From assembly GCA_021845155.1 (NCBI GenBank), contig JAKBSB010000100.1, forward strand, positions 1 to 5,643: a DNA stretch of 5,643 bases, given 5' to 3'. This stretch comes from Thermoplasmata archaeon (GTDB lineage Archaea > Thermoplasmatota > Thermoplasmata > Thermoplasmatales > Thermoplasmataceae). The notes under the pieces were generated by a model. The model worked only from the letters and a program-made list of their open reading frames with translations. It was not told where the DNA came from and ran no database searches. Of the stretch, positions 1 through 5,377 are shown one piece after another (within the stretch, counting starts at the first letter, position 1; each line of letters begins with the position of its first letter). The translations under genes and the position numbers were made by a program.

Positions 1-341
1 CTGTCAGCTTCATCAATGAGAATTATTTTCTTCTGCCCGGCCGATCCAAAATCAGCTGAAATATCCTGGTAAAGAGCCGCCATAAGTGCAATGGACTTCA
101 TGCTCTCCCTGTTCCTCTGGTCTGACGCATTCATCTCCACAAGAGGGTATCCAAGGTCATGTGCAATTGCAAGTGCAGCACTTGTTTTTCCAACTCCTGG
201 CGGGCCATAGAGCACCAGTGCTTTTTTCAGGGGGACTCCCTCTTTCCACTGGTCAAGCCACTGCGAAATCTTCTCAAGTGATGATGCCGATATTATGAGT
301 TCGCTGACGCTTTTTGGCCTGTATCTGTCTGCCCAGCTCAT
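1..341 (-). CDS. rfcL: Replication factor C large subunit (clamp loader), N-terminal part, cut by left edge
   Basis: This encodes the first 113 residues of the large subunit of the archaeal clamp loader, which with RfcS opens the PCNA ring and places it on primed DNA using ATP. The ATG at 341-339 gives MSWADRYRPKSVSEL, the usual RfcL amino terminus. The Walker A motif GPPGVGKT lies at residues 46-53, the family block EMNASDQR at about 69-76, and the Walker B motif IILIDEAD at about 106-113, right at the window edge. The C-terminal part, including sensor motifs and the collar domain, lies outside. The start follows the stop of the tRNA-binding gene by only 3 nt. An AAGGTG sequence inside the end of that gene, 9 nt before the ATG, can serve as ribosome binding site, so translation is probably coupled. 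The small subunit is not in view. What is seen (motifs) and what is known of the family agree fully; only the downstream end is unknown. Confidence 0.96.
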   Translation of the reverse strand, partial: MSWADRYRPKSVSELIISASSLEKISQWLDQWKEGVPLKKALVLYGPPGVGKTSAALAIAHDLGYPLVEMNASDQRNRESMKSIALMAALYQDISADFGSAGQKKIILIDEAD

Positions 342-344
342 AAC

Positions 345-683
345 TCAGGACACCTTCAGCCCTGGTGAGGAGGGGCGATCAGTTGTCAGCAGGCTCAGCA
401 CATCTTGATCATCTACTGCAAGAAGCATCCCCTCGCTCTCGAGTCCCATGAATTTGGCTTTTTTTAAGTTTGCTAGGACTATGAGCGTTTTTCCTATCAT
501 TTCGTCAGGCTTGTATGAAGGATAGATACTGGATATAATCTGTCTTTTCTGGTCTCCAAGATCAACAATGATTCTCAGGAGAGATCTTGATTTCTCCACC
601 TTTTCGCATTCCAGCACCTTGCCTGTCCTGATGCTTATTTTCCTGAAATCCCCGATATCTATAAGTTCATCATTTTCTGCCAT
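345..683 (-). CDS. Stand-alone tRNA-binding OB-fold protein (MetRS beta / EMAP-II-like)
   Basis: This is a 112-residue protein that consists almost wholly of one tRNA-binding OB fold, the domain found at the C terminus of bacterial methionyl-tRNA synthetase and in CsaA, Arc1p and EMAP-II. Visible family features are the opening block IDIGDFRKISIRTGKVLE (residues 8-25), the strand LLRIIVDLG (35-43), and the conserved stretch ANLKKAKFMGLESEGMLLA (71-89). In archaea such free domains are annotated as methionine--tRNA ligase beta subunit and are thought to help deliver tRNA; a chaperone-like CsaA role is a less likely alternative. The frame stays open to an ATG at 746, but that start would overlap the dehydrogenase gene by 38 nt. 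The ATG at 683 is preferred because GAGG sits 7 nt before it and the family consensus begins soon after. The gene lies 25 nt after the dehydrogenase stop and 3 nt before rfcL. The catalytic MetRS itself is not in the window. Confidence 0.88.
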   Translation of the reverse strand: MAENDELIDIGDFRKISIRTGKVLECEKVEKSRSLLRIIVDLGDQKRQIISSIYPSYKPDEMIGKTLIVLANLKKAKFMGLESEGMLLAVDDQDVLSLLTTDRPSSPGLKVS

Positions 684-690
684 TGATCTT

Positions 691-694
691 CCTC
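691..694 (-). promoter_or_regulatory. Shine-Dalgarno site deciding the start of the tRNA-binding gene
   Basis: Read on the minus strand, this is GAGG within GAGGAAG, followed by 7 nt and then the ATG at 683. It favours this internal start over the in-frame ATG at 746, which lies inside the dehydrogenase coding region. An AT-rich stretch at about 708-715, overlapping the dehydrogenase stop, is also roughly one TATA-to-start distance upstream. An internal promoter is therefore possible but not shown. Confidence 0.6.
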
Positions 695-708
695 TTTCAG
701 TCAGGAAT

Positions 709-1902
709 TTATTTGATAAATTCTTTGCCCAGCGTTTCTCTTGCAATAATGACCTTCATGATTTCTCTTGATCCTTCAGCCAGCTGGAATGACCGGATTC
801 CTCTCAGCGCCCACTCCTCAGGGCAGTCCTTGGAATAGCCGAAAGCCCCCTGCCATTGCAGTGCGTCATTTATGGCATCGAAAGCCCATGTTGTTGAAAT
901 CAGTTTGGCAATTGCCACTTCCCTGCTTACCTGGAATCTCGAGACCTTGTGGAATCTCTGTTCCTGATCATAGGTCCAGAGAGCCTTGTAACCCATCATC
1001 CTCGCCGCCTCCATTCTTGCCACATTGTCGGCAAGCTGGAACTGGAGGCCCTGGAACTTGGCGAGCTCAGATCCGAATGCCTTCCTTGTCTTAAGGTAAT
1101 TTGACCCGTTTTCCAGGGCTTTCATTGCACTTCCGGCGCTTATAACAGAGATGAGGGCTCTTGCAAATTCAAAACCTTCATGGATGATATTGAATCCCTG
1201 GTTTTCCTTCCCAATTATATGTTCTTTTCCAAGTTTCACATCGTGGAATTTGAAGGCTCCCCAGGAAGAACCCTCCCTCCCCATTTCATGGAGGTCCGTC
1301 AGGTCGAATTTGTTCTCCTCATAGGGGAGGTAAAAAAGGGTGACACCTCTGGTGCCCTTCTGCATATCGGTCTTGACAACTGTAACATATCCTCCGGTCC
1401 TCTCCCTGATATCCCTTACAAGGCTTATGTATGATTTTTCTCCGTTGAGTGTGTAAATATCTCCATTCCTTACAGCCTTGGAGGTCATGGATCCAATGTC
1501 AGATCCAAAGTTGGGTTCTGTCGATGCAATTCCCACTATGGCCTCTCCCTTCACAACTTTTGGGAGCAGTTCCTTCTTCAGTTCTTCAGAACCGTATTTT
1601 GATATCAGGTAGGACCAGGCATTGTCCACCAGGAAAAGAACAGGGATCGAGGCCGTGGGGTCCGCCCTGGCAATCTCTTCAGCCACAATTCCGGTAGTTA
1701 CCGCATCTGCATTCATTCCCCCGTACTCTTCGGAAATGTTCATTCCCAAAAAATTCATCCTGGCCAGCCCCTGGAAAACCTCTGCAGGTATTCGCCTGTC
1801 ATTCATCATTTTTGGGATATTCTTTGCGATTACCTTTCCAGCGAATTCTCTTGCCGTCTCCCTGAGAATTTCCTGATCTTCTGTGAAATTGAAATCCAGC
1901 AT
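709..1902 (-). CDS. Acyl-CoA dehydrogenase (FAD-dependent)
   Basis: This flavoenzyme oxidises an acyl-CoA to the 2,3-enoyl-CoA and passes electrons to electron-transfer flavoprotein; it is cytoplasmic. At 397 residues it has the usual family length. The N-terminal helical domain starts with FNFTEDQEILRETAREF (4-20). The middle domain has the flavin and substrate signature TEPNFGSD (128-135) and GEKSYIS (154-160). The C-terminal domain has RKAFGSELAKFQG (273-285), GAFGYS (352-357) and AEGSREIM (375-382). Glu376 occupies the place of the catalytic base in the short- and medium-chain branch (usual text YEGT). The alternative base position of the isovaleryl/long-chain branch falls near Ala247 in FEFAR (244-248), so it seems not to be used. 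Chain length and branching of the substrate cannot be told. The ATG at 1902 is chosen because a TATA-like element lies about 30 bp upstream, with no obvious ribosome binding site, which suggests a nearly leaderless message. It heads a likely transcript that continues into the tRNA-binding gene and rfcL. Confidence 0.95.
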   Translation of the reverse strand: MLDFNFTEDQEILRETAREFAGKVIAKNIPKMMNDRRIPAEVFQGLARMNFLGMNISEEYGGMNADAVTTGIVAEEIARADPTASIPVLFLVDNAWSYLISKYGSEELKKELLPKVVKGEAIVGIASTEPNFGSDIGSMTSKAVRNGDIYTLNGEKSYISLVRDIRERTGGYVTVVKTDMQKGTRGVTLFYLPYEENKFDLTDLHEMGREGSSWGAFKFHDVKLGKEHIIGKENQGFNIIHEGFEFARALISVISAGSAMKALENGSNYLKTRKAFGSELAKFQGLQFQLADNVARMEAARMMGYKALWTYDQEQRFHKVSRFQVSREVAIAKLISTTWAFDAINDALQWQGAFGYSKDCPEEWALRGIRSFQLAEGSREIMKVIIARETLGKEFIK

Positions 1903-1927
1903 ACCAATCTGTTAAGCATCCTTAAGA

Positions 1928-1937
1928 AATATAATTT
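1928..1937 (-). promoter_or_regulatory. TATA-like promoter element for the acyl-CoA dehydrogenase gene
   Basis: On the minus strand this reads AATTATATTT inside a 65-bp AT-rich gap between the Taw1 stop and the dehydrogenase start. Its centre is about 30 bp before the ATG at 1902. With the usual archaeal spacing of about 26 bp from TATA centre to the first transcribed base, transcription would begin only a few bases before the ATG. The purine-rich BRE that often precedes the box is not obvious. Confidence 0.5.
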
Positions 1938-1967
1938 ATTATGCCGGAAAATTTTTATTGTTGAAGT

Positions 1968-2924
1968 TCAGGCCAAAACTGAAGCCTTTATGCTGCTGAA
2001 ATCAATCTTTGCCTTTGATGGATCCTTGCTCAGGAGGGTAACCCTGCTGTCCCTCCTCTCGGAGGTGAAATCATAGCCTAGGTTCTTTGCAAGTTCTCTC
2101 GAAAACTCCACAATATAGTCATGTGAAGGCATATTGTCCGTGGTCAGTCTTGTTATTGACTGGCCTACATGCACATAGCCCTTGGATTCAATGAAATCAG
2201 GATCAGCAGTCCTGTCCATTTTTGTGTACTCTTCAACAAAGGGCATATTTACGTCTTTCACAAGTGTATGCCTTATGACTTTCCTGGTGTCAAGCGAGGG
2301 AAGAAGTTCAAGTGTCCTGTGAAAGTTCTCCCATGCATTTCCTATGACCGGGTTTAAAAGATCATTGAAAATCTCCTTCGTGGGGCCGGCAGTGGTAACA
2401 TAAAGCTGTGTGGGCAGAGGATCCAGCTTCTCAAGCACCATTGGAAGTGTTCCGTTTGTAACCACGAAAGTGGAGATTCCCTTTCTGTGGCACAGTTCAA
2501 TGAATTCTCCAAGTCTTGAGTAAATTGTAGGTTCCCCGGTGAGAGAAATCGCGATGTGCCTTGGATTATCCGCCTCCTCCCACTTCTCTTTTGTGACATT
2601 TGGATTTCCCTTGAATCCGGAAATTAACTTCTTGTGTGCTTTGATGCTCTCTTCAAGAATGAATGCCGGATCATCCTCGTCCGAGATATGCATGCTGTCG
2701 AAACCCTGGAATCTCCAGCAGAAGGAGCAGCCTTCAGTGCATGAGTTCAGTGCAGGTGTCATCTGTATGCACTGATGCGAATTGATGCCATAGAATGTCC
2801 CCTTGTAGCAACCTTCGTGGCCGGTCAGTTCGCTTTTCGTGTAATGGCAGACCTTTACGGCTGAATGTTTTCCAACGAGCCCATAATGCTGCTTTTTGTA
2901 GATCTCGGCATACTTGTTATTCAC
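1968..2924 (-). CDS. taw1: 4-demethylwyosine synthase TYW1/Taw1 (radical SAM)
   Basis: This radical-SAM enzyme condenses pyruvate-derived carbons with N1-methylguanosine at position 37 of tRNA-Phe to make 4-demethylwyosine, the tricyclic precursor of wyosine bases that help keep the reading frame. It has 318 residues, typical of archaeal forms, which lack the flavodoxin domain of the eukaryotic enzyme. Cys62, Cys66 and Cys69 form the CxxxCxxC motif in CTEGCSFCWR. Cys26, Cys39 and Cys52 match the extra cysteines that hold the second iron-sulfur cluster in this family. SLTGEPT (127-133) and VTNGT (155-159) are further family landmarks, with the GFKGNP block at 103-108. The start is a GTG at 2924; an in-frame stop lies five codons upstream, so the N terminus cannot extend far, and a TATA box sits at leaderless distance. 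The partner enzymes for later steps (Trm5a/TYW2/TYW3-like) are not in view. It is transcribed divergently from the ABC operon. Confidence 0.96.
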   Translation of the reverse strand: MNNKYAEIYKKQHYGLVGKHSAVKVCHYTKSELTGHEGCYKGTFYGINSHQCIQMTPALNSCTEGCSFCWRFQGFDSMHISDEDDPAFILEESIKAHKKLISGFKGNPNVTKEKWEEADNPRHIAISLTGEPTIYSRLGEFIELCHRKGISTFVVTNGTLPMVLEKLDPLPTQLYVTTAGPTKEIFNDLLNPVIGNAWENFHRTLELLPSLDTRKVIRHTLVKDVNMPFVEEYTKMDRTADPDFIESKGYVHVGQSITRLTTDNMPSHDYIVEFSRELAKNLGYDFTSERRDSRVTLLSKDPSKAKIDFSSIKASVLA

Positions 2925-2943
2925 AACTCTCCATATTCACTGA

Positions 2944-2951
2944 TTATATAA
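2944..2951 (-). promoter_or_regulatory. TATA box for taw1
   Basis: The sequence TTATATAA is a strong match to the archaeal TATA box and reads the same on both strands. Its centre is about 24 bp before the GTG at 2924, so transcription would start at or within a few bases of the start codon, giving a leaderless message. This supports the GTG start. Because the box is symmetric it could also fire rightward, but no plus-strand gene begins at the matching distance. Confidence 0.65.
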
Positions 2952-3044
2952 CAATTATGAGGCAGTATGTCCCTTGTAATGGGAGCGATAACTCCTGGTT
3001 TTTAATCCTGAAGGAAAGCAGGACAAAGAATCCTTATTCTACCG

Positions 3045-3059
3045 GTTCAAAATTTGAAC
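3045..3059. promoter_or_regulatory. Perfect 15-bp palindrome, candidate operator of the ABC operon
   Basis: GTTCAAAATTTGAAC is a perfect inverted repeat of two 7-bp arms around one central A. It ends 11 bp before the TATA-like element of the rightward operon and 40 bp before the ATPase start. Its size and symmetry suit a dimeric winged-helix protein, and the last gene of the same operon encodes one. A short AT-rich palindrome can arise by chance, and I saw no second copy in this window. The operator role is inference from position. Confidence 0.45.
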
Positions 3060-3070
3060 TTTATCCCCTG

Positions 3071-3077
3071 TTTATTA
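3071..3077 (+). promoter_or_regulatory. TATA-like element for the ABC operon
   Basis: TTTATTA is centred about 26 bp before the ATG at 3100, the exact distance expected if the message starts at the A of the ATG. No Shine-Dalgarno sequence precedes this ATG, unlike the later genes of the operon, which fits a leaderless first gene. The match to the TATA consensus is only fair. Another AT-rich spot near 2998-3006 would instead give a leader of about 70 nt. Confidence 0.4.
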
Positions 3078-3099
3078 CATCCCGAATCATAAAAGTGCA

Positions 3100-3888
3100 A
3101 TGATAGATCTGAAAGATGTGACAGTTAAGTATGACAGGAGATACAGTCGATACGCACTGGAACACATAAACATGAGCATGAAAAATGAAAAGGTCGTTGT
3201 AATAGGGCCTAACGGTTCAGGCAAGACGACTCTTTTAAAGGTTCTCTTGGGCCTGGTCCAGGTTGAATCCGGTGTGGCTTGCATCAATGGAATGGATGTA
3301 AGGGCAATCAAGGGTGAGATGGGAGTATCCACCAATATGGCTGAAGTGTACAGGATAATGGGTGTCACTGTCAGGGACATGATAAGGATTTATTCTGACC
3401 TGAAGGGAAGTGATCCCGCAGTTCCTGAAGATACTGTCAGTAAATTTGGGCTTGAGACCATACTTGACAAGAGAATACATCAGCTAAGTTCCGGGGAACA
3501 GAAAATGATTGGGAATATAATGTCATTAAGCTTCAATCCTTCATTAATTCTAATGGATGAGCCCTTTGACAACGTGGATCAGGGCAGAAGGTTGAAACTT
3601 CTTGATATGGTGGGAAAAAACGGCGCTGAAATGATGATCAATACACATGAATTTGATCTGCTGAACAGGCTTCAAGGCTGGGCACTTTATTTTATCATCG
3701 AGGGAAAGTTGTTCGGAAAATTCCAGGTCTCCCAGTTGAAAAACCTTTATATCAACAGGGGAGAACTTTCTGACGCGCTTGCTGTGATGGATACAAGCTT
3801 TGGGAAATTCTCAATAACTGAAAACAGTGGATCGGTACCCATCGCATCAGCCAGAAATCTGAATTCAATATTTGACGAGGTGGCATGA
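3100..3888 (+). CDS. ABC transporter ATP-binding protein, ABC-2 exporter type
   Basis: This is the nucleotide-binding subunit of an ABC transporter, expected on the inner face of the membrane, where it pairs with the permease encoded next. It has 262 residues: an ATPase core to about residue 200 and a 60-residue tail of unknown role. The Walker A motif is GPNGSGKT (36-43), the ABC signature LSSGEQ (129-134), Walker B LILMDEP (149-155) with the catalytic Glu154, a D-loop near Asp160, and the switch His183 in NTHE (181-184). All catalytic parts are present. The Q-loop is unusual: in VSTNMAE (76-82) the conserved glutamine is replaced by Asn79. The general pattern resembles single-domain ATPases of DrrA/CcmA-type exporters, but the substrate cannot be told. 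The ATG at 3100 has a TATA-like element 26 bp upstream and no ribosome binding site, which suggests a leaderless message. Its stop overlaps the permease start by 4 nt. Confidence 0.93.
   Translation: MIDLKDVTVKYDRRYSRYALEHINMSMKNEKVVVIGPNGSGKTTLLKVLLGLVQVESGVACINGMDVRAIKGEMGVSTNMAEVYRIMGVTVRDMIRIYSDLKGSDPAVPEDTVSKFGLETILDKRIHQLSSGEQKMIGNIMSLSFNPSLILMDEPFDNVDQGRRLKLLDMVGKNGAEMMINTHEFDLLNRLQGWALYFIIEGKLFGKFQVSQLKNLYINRGELSDALAVMDTSFGKFSITENSGSVPIASARNLNSIFDEVA
3877..3882 (+). promoter_or_regulatory. Shine-Dalgarno site of the permease gene
   Basis: GAGGTG, inside the last codons of the ATPase gene, complements the archaeal 16S rRNA tail. Two tandem in-frame ATG codons follow, at 3885 and 3888. 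The site ends only 2 nt before the first and 5 nt before the second, so the second may be the one used. Confidence 0.55.
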
Positions 3889-4688
3889 TGCTTGCGGGAT
3901 ATTATCTCAAGTCGCTTCTTTCAAATAAGGCATTATGGGGATGGGGAGTCGGGTTCATGGTATTCTGGCTTTTCATGGGGTCATATGTTTTCGGGTTCAA
4001 TATGACCTCAAGGAGTGAGTCCCTCGGATACACTTCAGTATGGTTCTCCCTGATCGGCCTGATTTCTGGAAGCATAATTGCAACCTCTGTTGCTTATTCC
4101 ATATATTACGCGAATTCTTCGCTTGCATATGGATTCAGGTTCACAAAACTCAAGCCGTCATCATATATTTTCAACCTAATGGGAAGCACCTCAATTACAG
4201 GAGGCATAATCGGTTTCTTCATAATCATATTCACCATATTGCTTTTCAGCAGCAAGGCGGGTTATCTTATTCTCCCAGTCTATCCCGAATTCTCAATCCT
4301 CATGTTCATAGTGACAGGTATGTTCATGTTCCTTCTTTCTGCTGTACTGGTTATATTCGCCAACAATTATACAGGACTCAAGAGCATATCATTCATTGTA
4401 TTCATACCGCAGCTGCTTTCATATCTTTTCGGTTTTTCAGAACTTGGAATACCGCTGCCATCTGCTATTGTTTACGCAAGTCCTTTCAGTGACATACCAC
4501 GCCTTCTTTTCCAGACATACTACGGCCAGGCTGCGCCTTTGAATATATCAAACGGGACGGGGCCCATGCTGGACCCATATATTCTCATGGCCAGCCTCTT
4601 ATTCTGGATCGCATTGCTTTTTGTACTTGCTATGTTTCTTGTAAAGAGGATCAGGCCAAGATCCATCGAAGAAGGAAGGCAGGTATGA
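3885..4688 (+). CDS. ABC-2-like transporter permease, six membrane segments
   Basis: This is a 267-residue integral membrane protein, most likely the membrane-spanning partner of the preceding ATPase. Hydrophobic segments appear at about residues 17-38, 51-74, 100-121, 136-158, 167-183 and 233-254, the six-helix layout of ABC-2 exporter permeases. The N terminus has a short amphipathic stretch (YYLKSLLSNKALW, 6-18), as in that family, and the C terminus is basic (KRIRPR, 254-259), likely cytoplasmic. A loop of about 50 residues (184-232) precedes the last helix; it holds NISNGTG (220-226), a possible N-glycosylation sequon if that loop is outside. There is no cleavable signal peptide. The gene overlaps the ATPase stop by ATGA and is followed by another ATGA overlap. 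With the second ATG as start it would have 266 residues. No family-specific motif was recognised, so the permease call rests on topology and position. Confidence 0.78.
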   Translation: MMLAGYYLKSLLSNKALWGWGVGFMVFWLFMGSYVFGFNMTSRSESLGYTSVWFSLIGLISGSIIATSVAYSIYYANSSLAYGFRFTKLKPSSYIFNLMGSTSITGGIIGFFIIIFTILLFSSKAGYLILPVYPEFSILMFIVTGMFMFLLSAVLVIFANNYTGLKSISFIVFIPQLLSYLFGFSELGIPLPSAIVYASPFSDIPRLLFQTYYGQAAPLNISNGTGPMLDPYILMASLLFWIALLFVLAMFLVKRIRPRSIEEGRQV

Positions 4689-5377
4689 ACCCGGATGAAC
4701 TCTCAGCACTTTCTGAACACCTGAAATGCGTTGGAACAAAGGCGGTCAGCCTCGACAGGTATCTTCAGAGAAGGGCATGGGGAATCTACTATTCAATATG
4801 GGCATTTTCCATATTTCTCTTCATTTTCCTATCCTACCCGGTTGATTTCATAAGACAGTTTTATGCCCAGATCATTGTTTACATAGCATCATACGTTCTA
4901 ATAGTGGTTTTTGCCTCATATTTCTCAGGACTGGTATTTTCAAGGGCCAAAAGGCTGGCCAGCCTGCAGAGGGACCTTTCCGATCCTGACGACTGGAGTC
5001 CGAAGAAAAACTCCCTGATCGGTATTATGCTGTTTATTTTGTTAATAGCTGCAATAAGCCTTATCAGTTCCGGTCTGTTAAGAACATTCCTGGGTATTTT
5101 GCTGGAAGTTACATTCCTGGCTTTCATTGATCTCTACGTCTACAACATGATTAAAAGGTCGCTGGGAAAGATTCCCCTCGAGGGTTGGGTGGCTGTTTCT
5201 GTGTTTATGTTCAGCGACATTGGAAGCGCCCTAACAGTAATCGTATTCAGGAGCCCGGAGTATTTTGTATACTTCTGGATCCCAACAGTGGTCGCATGGT
5301 TTCTGGCATCAATATACTCCCTGTATCATGCAAGGGACGAATTGATTGATCATGAAGGCCTGCAGGAGTGTAATTGA
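4685..5377 (+). CDS. Membrane protein of unknown family, possible second subunit of the ABC complex
   Basis: I do not recognise this family. The 230-residue protein starts with a soluble N-terminal stretch of about 30 residues that looks helical and amphipathic (DELSALSEHLK, 4-14; DRYLQRR, 24-30). Hydrophobic segments follow at about 31-50, 62-84, 110-128, 131-153, 167-187 and 193-214. A polar loop at 86-109 (SRAKRLASLQRDLSDPDDWSPKKN) is positively charged near the second helix, so this loop and the N terminus are probably cytoplasmic. The C-terminal tail is short and acidic (DELIDHEGLQE). Its start overlaps the permease stop by ATGA, with GGAAGG about 5 nt upstream as ribosome binding site, so it is very likely made together with the transporter. 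It could be a second permease half, an accessory subunit, or a sensor working with the winged-helix protein encoded next. None of these can be decided from sequence alone. Confidence 0.85.
   Translation: MNPDELSALSEHLKCVGTKAVSLDRYLQRRAWGIYYSIWAFSIFLFIFLSYPVDFIRQFYAQIIVYIASYVLIVVFASYFSGLVFSRAKRLASLQRDLSDPDDWSPKKNSLIGIMLFILLIAAISLISSGLLRTFLGILLEVTFLAFIDLYVYNMIKRSLGKIPLEGWVAVSVFMFSDIGSALTVIVFRSPEYFVYFWIPTVVAWFLASIYSLYHARDELIDHEGLQECN
5364..5368 (+). promoter_or_regulatory. Shine-Dalgarno site of the regulator gene
   Basis: AGGAG ends 5 nt before a TTG at 5374, which overlaps the stop of the membrane protein gene as TTGA. A second candidate, GGGAG at 5385-5389, ends 5 nt before an in-frame GTG at 5395. 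Both have good spacing, so the regulator start stays ambiguous between these two codons. Confidence 0.45.

Noticed and set aside
684..746. Upstream in-frame extension of the tRNA-binding gene to the ATG at 746, adding 21 residues
   Set aside because: It would overlap the end of the dehydrogenase gene by 38 nt, the added residues do not fit the family start, and the ATG at 683 has a good GAGG site 7 nt upstream.
768..1876. Several plus-strand open frames of about 80-110 codons opposite the acyl-CoA dehydrogenase
   Set aside because: They are antisense shadows with Pro/Ser/Arg-rich, low-complexity-looking products, no promoter or ribosome binding site, while the opposite strand carries a complete, motif-rich enzyme.
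1940..1967. Possible transcription terminator after taw1
   Set aside because: On the transcribed strand there is only one short TTTT run and no hairpin. The AT-rich stretch is better explained by the dehydrogenase promoter.
2157..2357. 62-codon plus-strand frame inside taw1
   Set aside because: It is antisense to conserved radical-SAM coding sequence and has no supporting signals.
3006..3035. Short inverted repeats (TCCTG/CAGGA and AAGGA/TCCTT) in the divergent intergenic region
   Set aside because: Arms of only 5 bp in purine-rich DNA are expected by chance and the two possible stems exclude each other, so no terminator or RNA structure is claimed.
4040..4492. 150-codon plus-strand frame inside the permease gene
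   Set aside because: The product is rich in His, Ile and Cys with no recognisable pattern, as expected from a shifted reading of a membrane protein gene; the permease frame is continuous and linked by overlaps at both ends.
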